Origin: Larix kaempferi
Taxonomy: Eukaryota > Streptophyta > Pinopsida > Pinales > Pinaceae
DNA: 64,000 nt
Direction of reading: 5' to 3'
NCBI GenBank assembly: GCA_027924585.1
Contig: BSBM01000199.1
Location: 12,714,501-12,778,500, forward strand
Within the stretch, counting starts at the first letter, position 1; the number at the start of each line of letters is the position of its first letter. The notes beneath the pieces were generated by a model, which saw nothing but the letters and a program-made list of their open reading frames with translations, was not told the origin of the DNA and searched no databases. Positions 34,991 through 47,328 of the stretch are shown piece after piece. Position numbers and translations under genes: made by a program.

Positions 34991-36438
34991 TGTAATAACC
35001 TCATGTATTTAACCAAAATTATGTACATGATGTAAATAAGCTAATATGGATTCCCAGTGCGGAGCTCAAGGCTAAGGCTCGACTAGTGAACGGCTAGGCA
35101 TGTATGATGTAAATATTGTTATTTGGACTATATGGTTGGCTTGTCATGCTGATTTAGAATATCTGTAAATATTATGTGCATAAATAATAAAATGGTCCAA
35201 GAATGGTTGTGTAAAGAGCACCAAAGGGGCTATGATTCCACCAAAGGGGAAGAGGAAAGGGGGTCTATGGGAGACTAAATCCTTGCTACCAAGTGTCAAC
35301 CTTGGAACTCATCCAAATTATGTCATGTGATGTGAACACGCCAATTATCTCCTTTCTTGACTATTTTCCAATCAATGAATGCATGTGTGAAATAGGATGG
35401 AAAAGTCACCTCATGTAGTTATTGAAGCATGGGTATGAATGCACTTTTATATTAGTTCTGTCATGGTAGAAAAGTTCAGTCTGCAACTATTAGGAGTCAT
35501 TTCTTCTATATTCAGAAGCTATTTCATTTGTCTTTTCACCATCTTCTTATATCCCTTGGAGTCAACCCTCATTCTCTCATTCTTTCATGAAAATTTACAC
35601 TATGCAGAGCTCTCCATTATTGTTCATGACCTTACCAGACTGTGTTTAAGCCATAAATTTGAATTTGGAGATAGAGCTGCGGATTGGGAAGTGAAAATAG
35701 ATGGTTGTAGGTGAGAAAAGAGGTTGGGCATGATAGGAACCCTTACCCCTTAAGTTTTGTTGCTCATATATGCTTAAGAAGCCATGGATTAAGGCTACAG
35801 GTGGTTCTCCAATAGCATCTAGTAGGTTGGTCTCCTTCTATGCACACACTAGAAACACCTAACAAGATGGATCACCCAAGAGAATTATGGATTGGTGAAG
35901 GGGATGCCTGAGCACAGAAGGGTGTTGTGTGGGGCAAGTATTGTTGGAACCAAGGCTGTGAGGGTTGAGTGAGACCCATGTAGAGCTCTGTATGAACATT
36001 TGGCTAAGCATAGAGAGTAGAATGGGTTGTGGGATGACAAAGAGAATCATGTAGGTGTTTCCTTTGCTCTGGTGGCCTCATATCCCAACTTGGGGTGGCC
36101 TCTCATCAAAAAGAGTATATGTTGGACATAGTGCCTATGGTTGGGTGGAAAATTGCTCTTACACGGCCAGTTGCTTGGATCTGCATTAGATAAAGATAAG
36201 TATTTTCATGGATTTGAATATGAAATGGTTTTATGTAATTCTTGTTATGATTATGATTTTATATGCATGCTAGATGTGTGTGGATAGAGTTTAATTTCGT
36301 TGTGTATATTTATTTATATTTCTGCACACATATTTTATATGTTATGAAATTCATATTATGGCTATGGGGAAATATTTGGAAGCCCAAAATCAGTTAATGT
36401 CCCTCCCAATGTTTGGATTGGGTGAAGGGGACATTAAA
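34991..36438 (+). repeat. 5' LTR of the chromovirus shell
   Basis: Begins TGTAATAACC and ends GGGGACATTAAA, where the 3' LTR has GGGGACGTTACA. Lacks about 14 bp near its start relative to the 3' LTR. The open frame 35439-35714 inside it has no counterpart of note. Confidence 0.9.
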
Positions 36439-36441
36439 GAG

Positions 36442-36453
36442 TGGTATCATAGC
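36442..36453 (+). promoter_or_regulatory. Decayed primer binding site (tRNA-Met type)
   Basis: TGGTATCATAGC, one mismatch from TGGTATCAGAGC, three bases after the 5' LTR. Confidence 0.85.
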
Positions 36454-36714
36454 TTCTGGTTGCAATACTGGAGTTGCATGGGCCAGAAATCCAGATTTAC
36501 AAGCATAAATCAAAACTAGTTCTATAGAAAATCAGTTTTTGTTAAGTGACAGATAAGGGCCCAGGAATAATTTTGAATTAATTTTGAAATATCCCTCTTA
36601 TTGTCCAACTAAAACCTTGCATAAATGAAAGAGTTTGAAAATTTGGGAAAATTTTAGTTGGGTCCCACCCGTGCCCTTCGATGGGTGACATGAAGGAGCC
36701 ACGTGGGAAGGAGT

Positions 36715-37086
36715 TCCTTAAATCTTGGGAGTTGTGCCAAGTTGTCACCAAGATATTATGGTCCATTTTAAGTGCTTGAGAGGATAGGGCCAGTTGCATA
36801 TAGATATGCATTGCCTGCTAACACTAGAGCTCATAATGTTTTTCATGTTTCTTTGCTTAAGAAATATGTACATGACCCTAACCATGTGATTGATTGGGAT
36901 GTGATCCAGGTGGAACCTAAGGGGAAGTTCCAAACCGATCCATCATGAATCCTAGATAGGAAGGTGACATTACTCCGGAATCGATCCATCAAACAAGTAA
37001 AGGTGCAATGGAAGCACTTCGGTCCCGATGAGGCTACATGGGAGTTGGAGGATGCCATGAGAGAGGCATATCCATTTTTGTTCTAA
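36715..37086 (+). pseudogene. Chromovirus integrase C-terminus with chromodomain
   Basis: One frame ending TAA at 37084 reads through a post-integrase segment (KLSPRYYGPF, 36739), the conserved NVFHVSLLKKYVHDP, and a chromodomain (VQWKHFGPDEATWELED, ending REAYPFLF). There are two internal stops: a TAA at 36769 and a TGA near 36946. The chromodomain directs integration by binding modified histones in chromoviruses (family knowledge). Everything upstream in pol is deleted: leader-like sequence (36454-36714) joins directly to this tail. Confidence 0.88.
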
Positions 37087-37118
37087 TTTTGAGCAAACAT
37101 CGAGGACAGTGTTATTCC

Positions 37119-37132
37119 AAGGGGGAGAGGAT
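37119..37132 (+). promoter_or_regulatory. Polypurine tract of the chromovirus shell
   Basis: AAGGGGGAGAGGA lies just before the 3' LTR start TGTAATATCC. Confidence 0.8.
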
Positions 37133-38594
37133 TGTAATATCCCCAGTTTTTATTTGGAATGTATTTAACCAAAATTATGTAAATGATGTAAATATGCTAA
37201 TATGGATTCCTAGTCCGGAGCTCAAGGAAAAGGTCCAACTAGTGAATGGCTAGGCATGTATGATGTAAATATTGTTATTTGGGCTATATGGTTGGCTTGT
37301 CATGCTGATTTAGAATATATGTTAATATTATGTGCATAAATAATAACAATGGTACAAGAATGGTTGTGTAAATAACACGAAAGGGGCTATGATTCCACCA
37401 GAGGGGGAGAGGAAAGGGGGTCTATGGGAGACTAAATCCTTGTTTCCAAGTGTCAACCTTGGAACTCATATAAATTCTATCATGTGATGTGAATAAGCTA
37501 ATTATCTCATTTTTTTACTATTTTCCAATCATTGAATGCATGTGTGAAGTTGGTGGGAAAATTCACCTCATGTAGTTATTGAAGCATGGGGCTGGCTGCA
37601 ATTTTATGTCAGTTTTGTCATGAAAAAATTTAGTCTGTAGCTGCCCTGAGTTATTTCTTCTATAGTCAGAAGCTATGCCAGTTGTCTTTTCACCATTTTC
37701 GCATATCCCTTGGAGTTGACCCTCATTCTATCATTCTTTCATGCAGATTTACACTATGCAGAGCTCTCCATTACTTTTCATGACCTTACCAGACTGTGTT
37801 TAACCCATAAATTCAAATTTGGAGACAGAGCTACATATTTGGAAGTGAAAATAGATGGTTGTAGGTGAGCAGATAGGTTGTGAAAGATAGGAAACCTTAC
37901 CCCTTGAGTTATGCTGCTCATATATACTTGAGAAGCCATGGATTAAGGCTACATGTGGTTCTCCAACAACATATAGTAGGTTGGTGTCCTTCTATGCACA
38001 CACTGGAAGCACCCAGCAAGATAGATCGCCCAAGAGAACCATGGATCAGTAAAGGAGATGCATGAGCACATAAGGGTGTTGTGTGGAGAAGTTATTGTTG
38101 GAATCAAGGCTGTGAGGGTTGAGTGAGACCCATGTAGAGCTCTGTATGAGAATTTGACTAAGCATAGAGAGCATAATGGGTTGTGGTTTGAGAGAGAGAA
38201 TCTTGTAGTTCTTTCCTTTTCCCTGGTGGCCTTGTAGCCCAGCTTGGGGTTGGCCTCTCAGCATAAAGAGTATATGTTGTACAAAATGCCTATGGTTGGG
38301 TGGAAAATCACTCTTACATAGCCAGTTGCTTGGATCTATGTTGGATAAAGATAAGTATTCTCATGCATTTGAATCTGAAATGGTTTTATTTAATTCATGG
38401 TATGGTTATGCTTGTATATGCATGCTAGATGTGTGTGGATAGAGTTTAATTCCATTGTGTATGTTTATTTATGTTTCTGTACACATATTTTATACATTAT
38501 CAAATTCATATTATGGCTATGGAGCAAAATTTGGAATCCCACAATCAATTAATGTCCCCTCCCGATGGTTGGATTGGGTGAAGGGGACGTTACA
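37133..38594 (+). repeat. 3' LTR of the chromovirus shell
   Basis: TGTAATATCCCC...GGGGACGTTACA, 1462 bp, parallel to 34991-36438 along its full length. Confidence 0.92.
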
Positions 38595-41500
38595 CATTGT
38601 GGACATTAATTAAACTTGGTTGACCATTTTTGTTTATGATTAACTATGTTTGTTTGTGGTTGACTATGGATAAATAATTTTGATCATGTTTGACTATGGA
38701 TAACCATGTTAGACTTATATGTTTGACTATCGTTGCTCATGTTTTACTATGGTTGAACATGTGTCACCATGTTACTCTGATTGTTGACTGTGTTTCACCA
38801 TGGTTTAAGATGGTTGATTAAATTTTGCGATGGTTGACCATGGATTACTTGTAATATTTCACTAAGGGTGAATTTGGTTAAATATGATTGACTCTAGTAA
38901 TATTGTTGACATTGGTTGACTAAAGTTTAGAATGTTTGAAATGGTTAGATATGTTTGATTTTTCTTGGATATATTTTATTATAGTTGATTTGGTTAACCA
39001 TGGTTAATAATTGTTATTTATATTTGACATTTACTTAATCATGAATTACTATAGTTGAGAATGTTTCATAATGTTGGATTTTTATTCAACATTTTTTACT
39101 ATGGCTGATCATGTTTGACATGATGGACATTAGTTAAACTTGGTTAACCATGTTTGTTTATGATAAAGCATATTTGTCTGTGGTTGACTATGGATAAATA
39201 TGTTTGACCACGATTAACTATGGATACAATGGTAGACTATGGTCAACCATGTTTGACTATGGTTGACGATGGTTTATCTATGTTTGACGAAGTTTGACCA
39301 TGTTTTACTATGGTTATCCATGTTTGAGTATGGATGGGAATTTTTTACCATCGTTCTCTATGGTTGATTATTGTCGAACATAGTTAACCATGGTTTGGAC
39401 ATGTTTGACTATGGTTAATCATGTTCAATTATGTTTTTCCATGGTTGAGTTTGGGTGGGCATGTTTTACTGTGGTTGATCATGTGTTACCACGGATGACT
39501 GTGATTAAATTAGGTCAACCATGGTTGACTATGTTTGAATAATATTGACCATGGTAGAGCATGTTTGATTTTGGTTCAATTTTGCTTGAATATGATTGAC
39601 TTTGATTAGATATATTTGACTATGACTGATTTGGTTGACCATGGTTAACTGTAGTTAACGATGGTTGTAGTTGATCATGGTTAATAATGGTTAAATATAG
39701 TTGACATCTAGTCTATCATGATTGACCATAGTTGAGAATGTTTGACAATGTTTGAATTTGATTAAACATGTTTAACTACAATTGATCATGTTTGACATGG
39801 TGGATATATTCTTTAATCTTAATTAATCATGTTTGTTTATGAGTATGTTTGTTTTTGGTTGACTATGGATAAATATGTTTAACCATGTTTGACTATGGTC
39901 AACCATGTTTGACAATGATTAAATTTGGTTTCCCATGGTTTGTCCATGTTTGACCATGGTTCTCTATGGCTGACTTTGGTTGATTATTTTTCACAATGGT
40001 AGAAGATGGTTGACTAAATTTTGTGATGTTTTTGCATGGATTACTTGTGATGTTTGACTATGTGTGATTTTGGTTGAATATAGTTGACTCTGATAATATT
40101 GTTGACCATGGAACCATGGTTGATTACGGATGATCATGTTTGATTATGTTCATCCATGGTTGAGTTTGGTTTGGTATGGTTGACCATGGTTGTTCATGTG
40201 TTACTATGGTTGACTATGATTAATCAAGTCAAACATGGTTGACTATGGTTTAATATTAACCATGGCTCACCATGTATAATTTTGTTCAACTTTGCTTCAA
40301 TATGTTTGACTTTGGTTAGTTTGGTTTGACATTTTGGACATTAGTTAACCATGGTTTACTATTTTTCTTTATAATTACCACGTTTGTTTATGGTTGACTG
40401 TGGATAAATATTGTTTACCATGTTTGACTATGGATAACCATGTCAGACTATATTTGACTTTGGTTGACTAAGGTCTGGACATGTTCAACCACGGTTGTCC
40501 ATGTCTGACTATGTTAAGCATGTGTCACCATGTTACTATATTGTTGACTTTGGTTGACTATGTTTTACCATGGTTAACTAAATTTTGTGATGGTTGACAA
40601 TGGATTACTTATAATGTTTTGATTAAAGGTGAATTTGGTTAAATATGATTGACTCTAGTAATATTATTGACATTAGTTGAGTAAAGTTTGCAATGTTTGA
40701 CGTGGTTGGATATGTTTGAATTTTCTTGGATATATTTGATTATGGTTGATTTGGTTAACGATGGTTAACTGTAGTTAACCATCGTTAACTTTGGTTAACC
40801 ATGGTTGACTATGGTTGATCATGGTTAATAATGGTTATTTATATTTGACATTTACTTGACCATGAATGACTATAGTTTGAGAAGGTTTCATAATGTTGGA
40901 TTTTGATACAACATGTTTGACCATGGTTGATCATTTGACATGGTGCACATTAGTTAAACTCAGTTAACCATGGTTGACCATGTTTGTTTATGATTAAGCA
41001 TTTTTGTTTGTGGCTTACTATGGATAAAATTGGTTGACCATGCTTAACTATGGTCAACCATATTTGACTTTGGTTGACCATGGTTTAACTATGTTTGGCC
41101 ATGGTTTAACTATGGTAGTCCATGTTTGACTATGGATTTATATGGTTGACTTTGGTTGAGCATGGTTTGGCCATGTTTGACCATGGTTGTATGTGTTTAA
41201 CTATGGTTTAGCAAGTGTGATTATGGTTTATCATTTTCGATTATGTTTTTCCATGGTTAAGTTTGGTTGGGTATGGTTGACTATGGTTGATTTGGTTAAC
41301 CATGGTTAACTATAATTAACCATGGCTGACTATTGGTAATCATGGTTAATAATGGTTAACAGTATTTTATTTTTAGTCAACCATAATTAACAATAGTTGA
41401 GAATGTTCAACAATGTTTGAATTTGATTAAACATGTTTGACCATGGTTGATCGTGTTTGGCATGTTGGACATTAATTAACCTTGGTTGACCATGTTTGTT

Positions 41501-42050
41501 TATGAATATGTATGTTTGCTTGTGGTTGAATATGGATAAATATGTTTAACCATGTTTGACTATGGATAACCATGTTAGACTATGGTCAACCATGTTTGAC
41601 TTTGCTTGACCATGACTAAATTAATTCAATCATGGTCGACTATGGTTAAATTAGGTCAATTATGGTTGACAATATTTGAATAATATTAACCATGGTTGAG
41701 CATGTTTGATTTTTGTTGACTTTTGCTTGAATATGTTTGACTTGGGTTAGCTATATTTGACTATGGTTGATTTGGTTAAGTAAGGTTACTTGTAGTTAAA
41801 CATGATTGACTATGGTTTCTCATGGTTAAAAGAGGTTAACTATAGTTGAAATTTAGTTGACCCTAATTGACTATAGTTGAGAGTGTTGGCCAATGTTTGA
41901 TTATGATTCAACATGTTTGACCATGGTTGATCATGCTTAACATGGTGGACATTCGTTAAACTTAGTTGACCATGATTGTTTATGATAACTATGTTTGTTT
42001 GTGGCTGACTATGGATAAATATGTTTGACCATGTGTGACTATGGATACCA
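38595..42050 (+). repeat. Satellite A, longest block
   Basis: About 3.46 kb of 10-bp TTGACYATGK units. The higher-order landmark GACATGGTGGACATTAGTTA recurs near 39116, 39790, 40327, 40937, 41457 and 41937, followed each time by TGTTTGTTTATGA and GGATAAATATG. Spacings range from about 480 to 675 bp, so a longer irregular unit was amplified. No coding sequence. Confidence 0.9.
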
Positions 42051-42652
42051 TGTTAGTGATTCTGATTGATGAGGGAATGAAATGAAACACAAAAATATTA
42101 TGAAAACACGGAGATATAGTAATACTCAATTTGTATTCATGAATGAAATATGCAATAATTGTAACAAAATGCAGAATGAAATGAACTCGTTATAATGGTG
42201 GAAACTTATCCCTGATAAGAGATGTGATGGCTATGTACATTCACAATAAGTGAGTTACATTGATGTCAAAAGGGCCTTTTAACATAAATCATCAATGAGA
42301 AAACCCTAAACATCCAAAACCATAACCCCAAAAGATGAAATGCCAAAAGGTTTGTGGACCCCGTTGTGGTTAGCTCATACATCAACTTCCCCGAGGCATA
42401 ACTTTTGCTTTTGACCTCCTTTTGCGGCACTTGGTATGCCATCAAAAAGGTCTAGCTGATAAGTACACATTTTGAATGACCCAATATTACCTACGACTGT
42501 TTATTGGGTACTGCCTTGCCAACAAAATGTTGTTTAGGGCTTCAAAAGTTCAGGACCCAAAAAAAACATAAAAAAAACTGTCGAGATGGAAAACTGTGTT
42601 TTGAGCCAGTGGACTATGTGGGTGACCATTGATTTCCACTTGGATCAATTAA
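42051..42652. mobile_element. Unclassified ~600-bp insertion in satellite A
   Basis: Non-repeat sequence interrupts a canonical satellite unit (CCATGTTAG before, ACTATGGTCAACC after). Its left edge TGTTAGTGATTC could be an LTR terminus, but I find no matching TG...CA pair or duplication. No coding frame or domain. Confidence 0.45.
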
Positions 42653-42878
42653 ACTATGGTCAACCATGTTTGACTTTGGTTGACTTTGGTTGAGCATGGT
42701 TTGGCCATGGTTGTCTATGTTTGACCATGTTTGACCATGGTTCTCTATGGTTATCTTTGGTTCACTATTAATAACCATGGTTTACTATTATTGACCATGG
42801 TTGGCTATGGTTGATCATGTTTGTTTATGTTTTTCCATGGTTGACTTTGCTTAGATATGTTGAGTTTGGTTGGATATG
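42653..42878 (+). repeat. Satellite A block
   Basis: Resumes the 10-bp pattern and ends abruptly at foldback element 2. Confidence 0.85.
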
Positions 42879-43599
42879 AACAAGTTATACAACTTGACGA
42901 GAACCCAACATTGTTCTCATTTTTTGGGGGGTCAATTTTAGTAGTTGTTTTTACCTCTGTTTCAAAAAGTGTGTATACTGGTAGCACCATTTTTCATTTT
43001 GAGCCTTTTTTTGTGATTTTGAAACTTCTTGGTCATAAGAAAACTATAACTTTTATTTACAAGGGCGTTTTTTCAAAGTTTACAAAAAAAATCTACATTT
43101 AGTAGCTAGTTATATTGAAAAAATATATACATTTTTGAATTTTTGTTACTTTTAGAAGCCATTTAGAATGAAAAATATACATATTTTTGAAGTTTTTTTT
43201 TAGCTTTTTCTCTTAAATAAATCATTTTAAGGACAAATTTATTTTAAAAAAAATGAAAAAATATAGTTATTTCAAAAACAAATTGTGCATTTTAAGCTCT
43301 CTTTTTTATTGAACTTAAACAAATTTTTTTTAAATAGAAAAAACACCCAAAACAAAAAAATAAATAAAAAATAAAAAACTTAAAAACAAAATAAATAATT
43401 AAATAAAACAATTAAAAAACTTAAAAATATATATATTTAAAAATTTTAAATTAAATTTGAAAAAAAAATCAAAACTATAAAAAAATTAAAATTAAAAAAA
43501 AAACTATATAAAAAACCTAAATTTAAAAACAAAACAAAAAATTAAAATTAAAACATATATAAAAAATAATAAAAGACAAAAATATATATATAGCCTAAC

Positions 43600-43870
43600 T
43601 CCATCTTGCCTTGATATCTCCCTACCCCTCTCCTCCTCCTTCCCTTTGGCCCTACTTCCTTACTCCCTCTCCCCTCCTCTCTCCTCCCCCTCCTCTCGCT
43701 GCCATTACCTCCCTCTCCCCTCTCCTCCCATCCCCCCCTCTCATCGCCCCTACCTTGCTACCCCCTATCCTCCCCTCCCTCCCATCCCCATCCCCTTCCC
43801 CCCCTATCCCCCCTTCCCTCCACCTCCCCACCCCCCTGCACCCTTCCCCCTCCCCCCTCCCTGCCCCCGC
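43600..43870 (+). repeat. Polypyrimidine tract (C/T)
   Basis: About 270 bp almost wholly C and T. The frames at 43611-43967 and 43646-43948 encode only Pro/Ser/Leu runs and are not genes. It pairs in inverted orientation with the purine tract at 44010-44280. Confidence 0.92.
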
Positions 43871-43938
43871 CGCCCGTGCCATGCCCACCAAGAGGCGTCG
43901 CTGCTTCCTCCTCCCAAGCACCGCCTCTTCGGGGTGGC

Positions 43939-43955
43939 GCGATTCTGAGAATCGC
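43939..43955. other. Central palindrome of foldback element 2
   Basis: GCGATTCT, one G, AGAATCGC: perfect 8-bp arms. The same GATTCT/AGAATC core is repeated in the centre of foldback element 1. Confidence 0.85.
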
Positions 43956-44009
43956 ATTGCTCCTTGAGAGGGCCTTCGTGGGCATGGCGTAGGAAACACA
44001 AGCTGCAAG

Positions 44010-44280
44010 AGGGAGGGGGAGAGGGGTGGGGGAAGGCCACAGGCGGCAGGGGGGGCGGGGGAGGGGGGAGGGGGAAGTTGGCGGCGGGGGCAGAGAGGTA
44101 GAGGGAAGGGGGGAGAGGGGAGGGGGAAGGGGAATGGGAGGTAGGGGAGGATAGGGGGTAGAGAGGTAGGGGCGGTGGGAGGGGGGAGGAGAGGAGAGGG
44201 GATAGGGAGTAGGGAGGTAGGGACGGTGAGAGGAGGGAGAGGAGACGGGTAGGGAGATAGCGGGGATGGGAGGGAGATAG
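44010..44280 (+). repeat. Polypurine tract (G/A), G-run rich
   Basis: About 270 bp almost wholly G and A with many runs of three to seven G. It is the inverted partner of the pyrimidine tract. Confidence 0.92.
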
Positions 44281-45340
44281 GTTAGGTTTTTTTAATTTAT
44301 TTTATTTTTTTATATATGTTTTACTTTTTAATTTTAGTTTTTAGTTTTTTTTTTTAATTATAAGTTTTTTATACAGTTTTTTTTTCATTTCATTTTTTTT
44401 TTAAATTCAATTTTTAAATTTTAATTTTTGTTTTTAAAAGTTTTTTAATTTTGTTTTTTTATGGTTTTTAATATGTTTAAATTTTAAATTTTATTTATTT
44501 ATTTTAAATTTTGTATTTTAAGTTTTTTTTTTTAAAAAACGTTATTAGATTTTATTTTAATATTTGTTTAATTTGAAATGATTTTAGAAAAAAAAAAAAA
44601 AAAAAAAAAAATTAAATTGATTTTTTTTGAAGTATTTTTATTCAAATATGTTTGAACATTTTTTAGTTTTTTTAAATATTAATTTATGTTTGAACATTTT
44701 TTTAGTGTTTTTAAATATTAAGTTTTGTTATTAAATTTGTATTTTTTTAATTTGTGTTGTATCTTGATTTTGTTTTACAATTTTATATATATATATATAT
44801 ATATATTAATTTTTTGTTTTATAAATTTTCTTGTGAGGTTGTAATTTTTTTTTTTTAATTTGGTTTTTGAATTTTTTTAATAAATTTTGCAGTTTTGAAT
44901 TTTTACATTTTATTTTTATTTTTTAAATCTAGGAGATCCACTTTTCAATCTAAGGGTTGGTTTAGGGTTTGGATTACAACGATACCGCTCATAGTTCATT
45001 TTGAGGGTCTTTTTGTGTTTTTGATGCAAAAATAAAATTTTGTTATGGTTAGAGTTCTCGTTCTTTATATATATTTCTCGTTTTAGAGTATATTGCATTT
45101 CATCTTTCTCCCTTGTGCACCCAAATATCATAACTTCTACATTTATGATTTAATACATGGTTTTATTATGAATGATATCATGAATTCTCTTATTTTATAT
45201 GAAAAGAGTGGTGAAATAATTTCTTGAATAATTTGTGTTTAACTCAGTGCTAGATATATACAATGTTCCTAAGAGATTTTATAAATACAATTTTAAACTA
45301 TGATACAATGATATAATAATGAGATTTTTTGAAAAAGTGT

Positions 45341-45589
45341 GCTACCGGTAGCATTAGTTTTCAATTTAAGGCTTGATTTTAAGGTTTTTGTAAACAACAA
45401 TAAGGATTGTTTTGGTCCATGTCTATATTTTTAACCACAAAAAAGTGGTGCTACCGGTAGCATTAGTTTTCAATTTAGAGCTTGATTTTAAGGTTTTTGC
45501 AAACAACATTAAGGATTGTTTTGGTCCATGTCTATATTTTTAACCACACAAAAGAGTGGTGCTACCGGCAGCACCACTCTTTTGTGTGG
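45341..45589 (+). repeat. About 110-bp tandem unit with GCTACCGGTAGC palindromes
   Basis: GCTACCGG(T/C)AGC occurs at 45341, 45450 and 45561, with 109-111 bp steps. The last copy is part of a 46-bp palindrome (45544-45589) with one mismatch. Confidence 0.85.
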
Positions 45590-45683
45590 GGTTGTTTTTT
45601 GGTGTTTTTTATGCAAAAATATGAGTTTTTATGGCTAGAGTTCTCGTTTTGAGTATAAAGTTTTCATCAAGTTGTATTTAACA

Positions 45684-46595
45684 TGTTTATGGTTGACCAT
45701 AGTTGATCATGTGTTACTATGGTATATTATAATTAACTTAGGTCAACCACAATTGACTATGTTTGAATAATATTGACCATGTTCAATTTTGGTCAACGTT
45801 TCTTAAATATGTTTGACTTTTGTTGGCTACGTTTAACTGTGGTTAATGTTGTTGAGCATGGTTAATTATAGTTAATCATGGTTAACTATGGTTGAACATG
45901 GTTAATAATGGTTAACTATTGTTGACATTTAGTTCATTGTGATTGATTATAGTTGAGAATGTTGGATAATGTTTGATCATGATTCAGTATGTTTGACCAT
46001 GGTTGATCGCGTTTGGCATGGTGAACATTAGTTAAACTTGGTTGACCATGTTTGAATATGGTTAACCATGTTTGACTATGGTTGAGCATTGTTTGGCCAT
46101 GTTTGACCATGGTTTTCCATTTTTTAATATGATTATATCCACTTTTTAATATGGTTGAACATGTTTGACCATGGTGCTCTATGGTTGTCTTTGGTTGAGT
46201 AGGTTTAAGCATGGTTGATTATGGTGAATCATGTTTAATTATATGTGTCCATGGTTGATTTTGGTTGACAATGGTTGATTATGTGTTACTATGGTTGACT
46301 ATGTTTGAATAATATTAATCATGTTCAATTGTGGTCAACTTTGATTGAAAATATTTTTTATTGGCTATGTTTGACTATGGTTGATGTTACTGACCATGGT
46401 TTAGCACAGTTAACCACAGTTACCTATGGATAATCATGTTTGATTATGTTTTTTTATGGTTGACCATAGTTATGTGTTACTATAGTTGACTATGATTAAC
46501 TTAGTTAAGCCATGGTTGACTATGGTTAACTATGGTTGACTATGTCTTAATAATATTGACCATAGTTGACCATGTTCAATTTTGGGTGTGTGGCA
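45684..46595 (+). repeat. Satellite A block (duplication copy A)
   Basis: 10-bp TTGACYATGK units. The minus-strand open frame 45934-46212 is a translation of this repeat. Confidence 0.85.
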
Positions 46596-47328
46596 TGAAC
46601 ATGTCCATTGAGAATTATTGCACAATGTAATGTTTTTCTATTGTAATGATGGACTGAAACATTCCCCAATTGTTAAGTTACATTATGGCATATTATTAAT
46701 GTTAATATTAGTGAATGTTAATATTAATATTATTGTTTTATAACATTAATGTTAATATTAATATTATTGTTTTATAACATTAATGTTAAGATTAATATAA
46801 TTAATGTTGTTTAAATAATAATAATGTAAAAATCAAGTTTCAATATTATGTCAAATAATGAAAACGAAAAAATAATAATTTTACAAGGTTATGTTATGTT
46901 TGAGGTTAATATAAATGTTTCCTAATATTAATATTAACATTAATGTTATTAATGTTAATAATAATGTTATTATTAATAATACTTTTGATAAGAATGTTAT
47001 TAATATTAATATCAATTTTCTTATGTTAATATTACTAAAGATATTATTAAGATTAATAATATTAGTATTAATATTGATATTAAATTAGTATTTTCATGTT
47101 TAATATTCATTGTTAATATTAATATTAATATTGACATTATTAATTAATATTATTTTATATTGAAACAATTGATTATACATTAATTTTAATATTAAACATT
47201 AAAATGTTAATACTATTTAATATTAATGATATAGATTTCAAGAATATAGACTAATTAGTGATCAATATAACTTACAATTAATAATATTTGTACTAATAAT
47301 ATACAATTAATATTTGTACTATTAACTG
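46596..47328 (+). repeat. ATTAAT/AATGTT-rich block (copy A)
   Basis: Irregular self-complementary runs such as AATATTAATATTAACATTAA. The first 100 bp carry satellite B relics. No gene. Confidence 0.8.

Larger units (their letters stand above)
34991..38594 (+). mobile_element. Chromovirus (Tekay-like) shell with both LTRs
   Basis: Two LTRs of about 1.45 kb enclose only 694 bp. A mutated initiator-tRNA-Met PBS, a chromodomain pseudogene and a polypurine tract are present; gag, protease, RT, RNase H and the integrase core are gone. Flanks CATCG (34986-34990) and CATTG (38595-38599) are a TSD with one C-to-T change. The first 285 or so aligned bases of the LTRs differ at about 20 sites (hand count), so it is old. 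Confidence 0.92.
42879..45683. mobile_element. Foldback element 2, with CT/GA arms
   Basis: The left end repeats AACAAGTTATACAACTTGAC, as in element 1. The right end has GAGTTCTCGTTTTGAGTATA and ATCAAGTTGTA as in element 1, then a small alteration. The two arms are inverted copies meeting at GCGATTCTGAGAATCGC (43939-43955) with GCCATGCCCAC / GTGGGCATGGC around it. The inner arms are a pyrimidine-rich and a purine-rich tract; the outer arms are A/T-rich. The right arm is longer because a terminal-like segment appears twice (about 45010-45090 and 45590-45680) and a 110-bp unit is repeated between them. No transposase. Confidence 0.72.

Noticed and set aside
38046-38264. 72-codon minus-strand frame, and 35859-36050 on the same strand
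   Set aside because: Parallel positions in the two chromovirus LTRs; no domain and no coding function expected in an LTR.
43939-43955. Possible Rho-independent-type terminator hairpin
   Set aside because: Plant nuclear context; it is the symmetry centre of a foldback element and has no T-run.
43611-44040. Open frames rich in Pro/Ser (plus strand) and Gly/Arg/Glu (minus strand)
   Set aside because: They translate the C/T and G/A tracts of the foldback element; low complexity and overlapping on both strands.
45934-46212. Minus-strand frame rich in His/Thr/Asn, also at 49458-49658
   Set aside because: Translation of satellite A.
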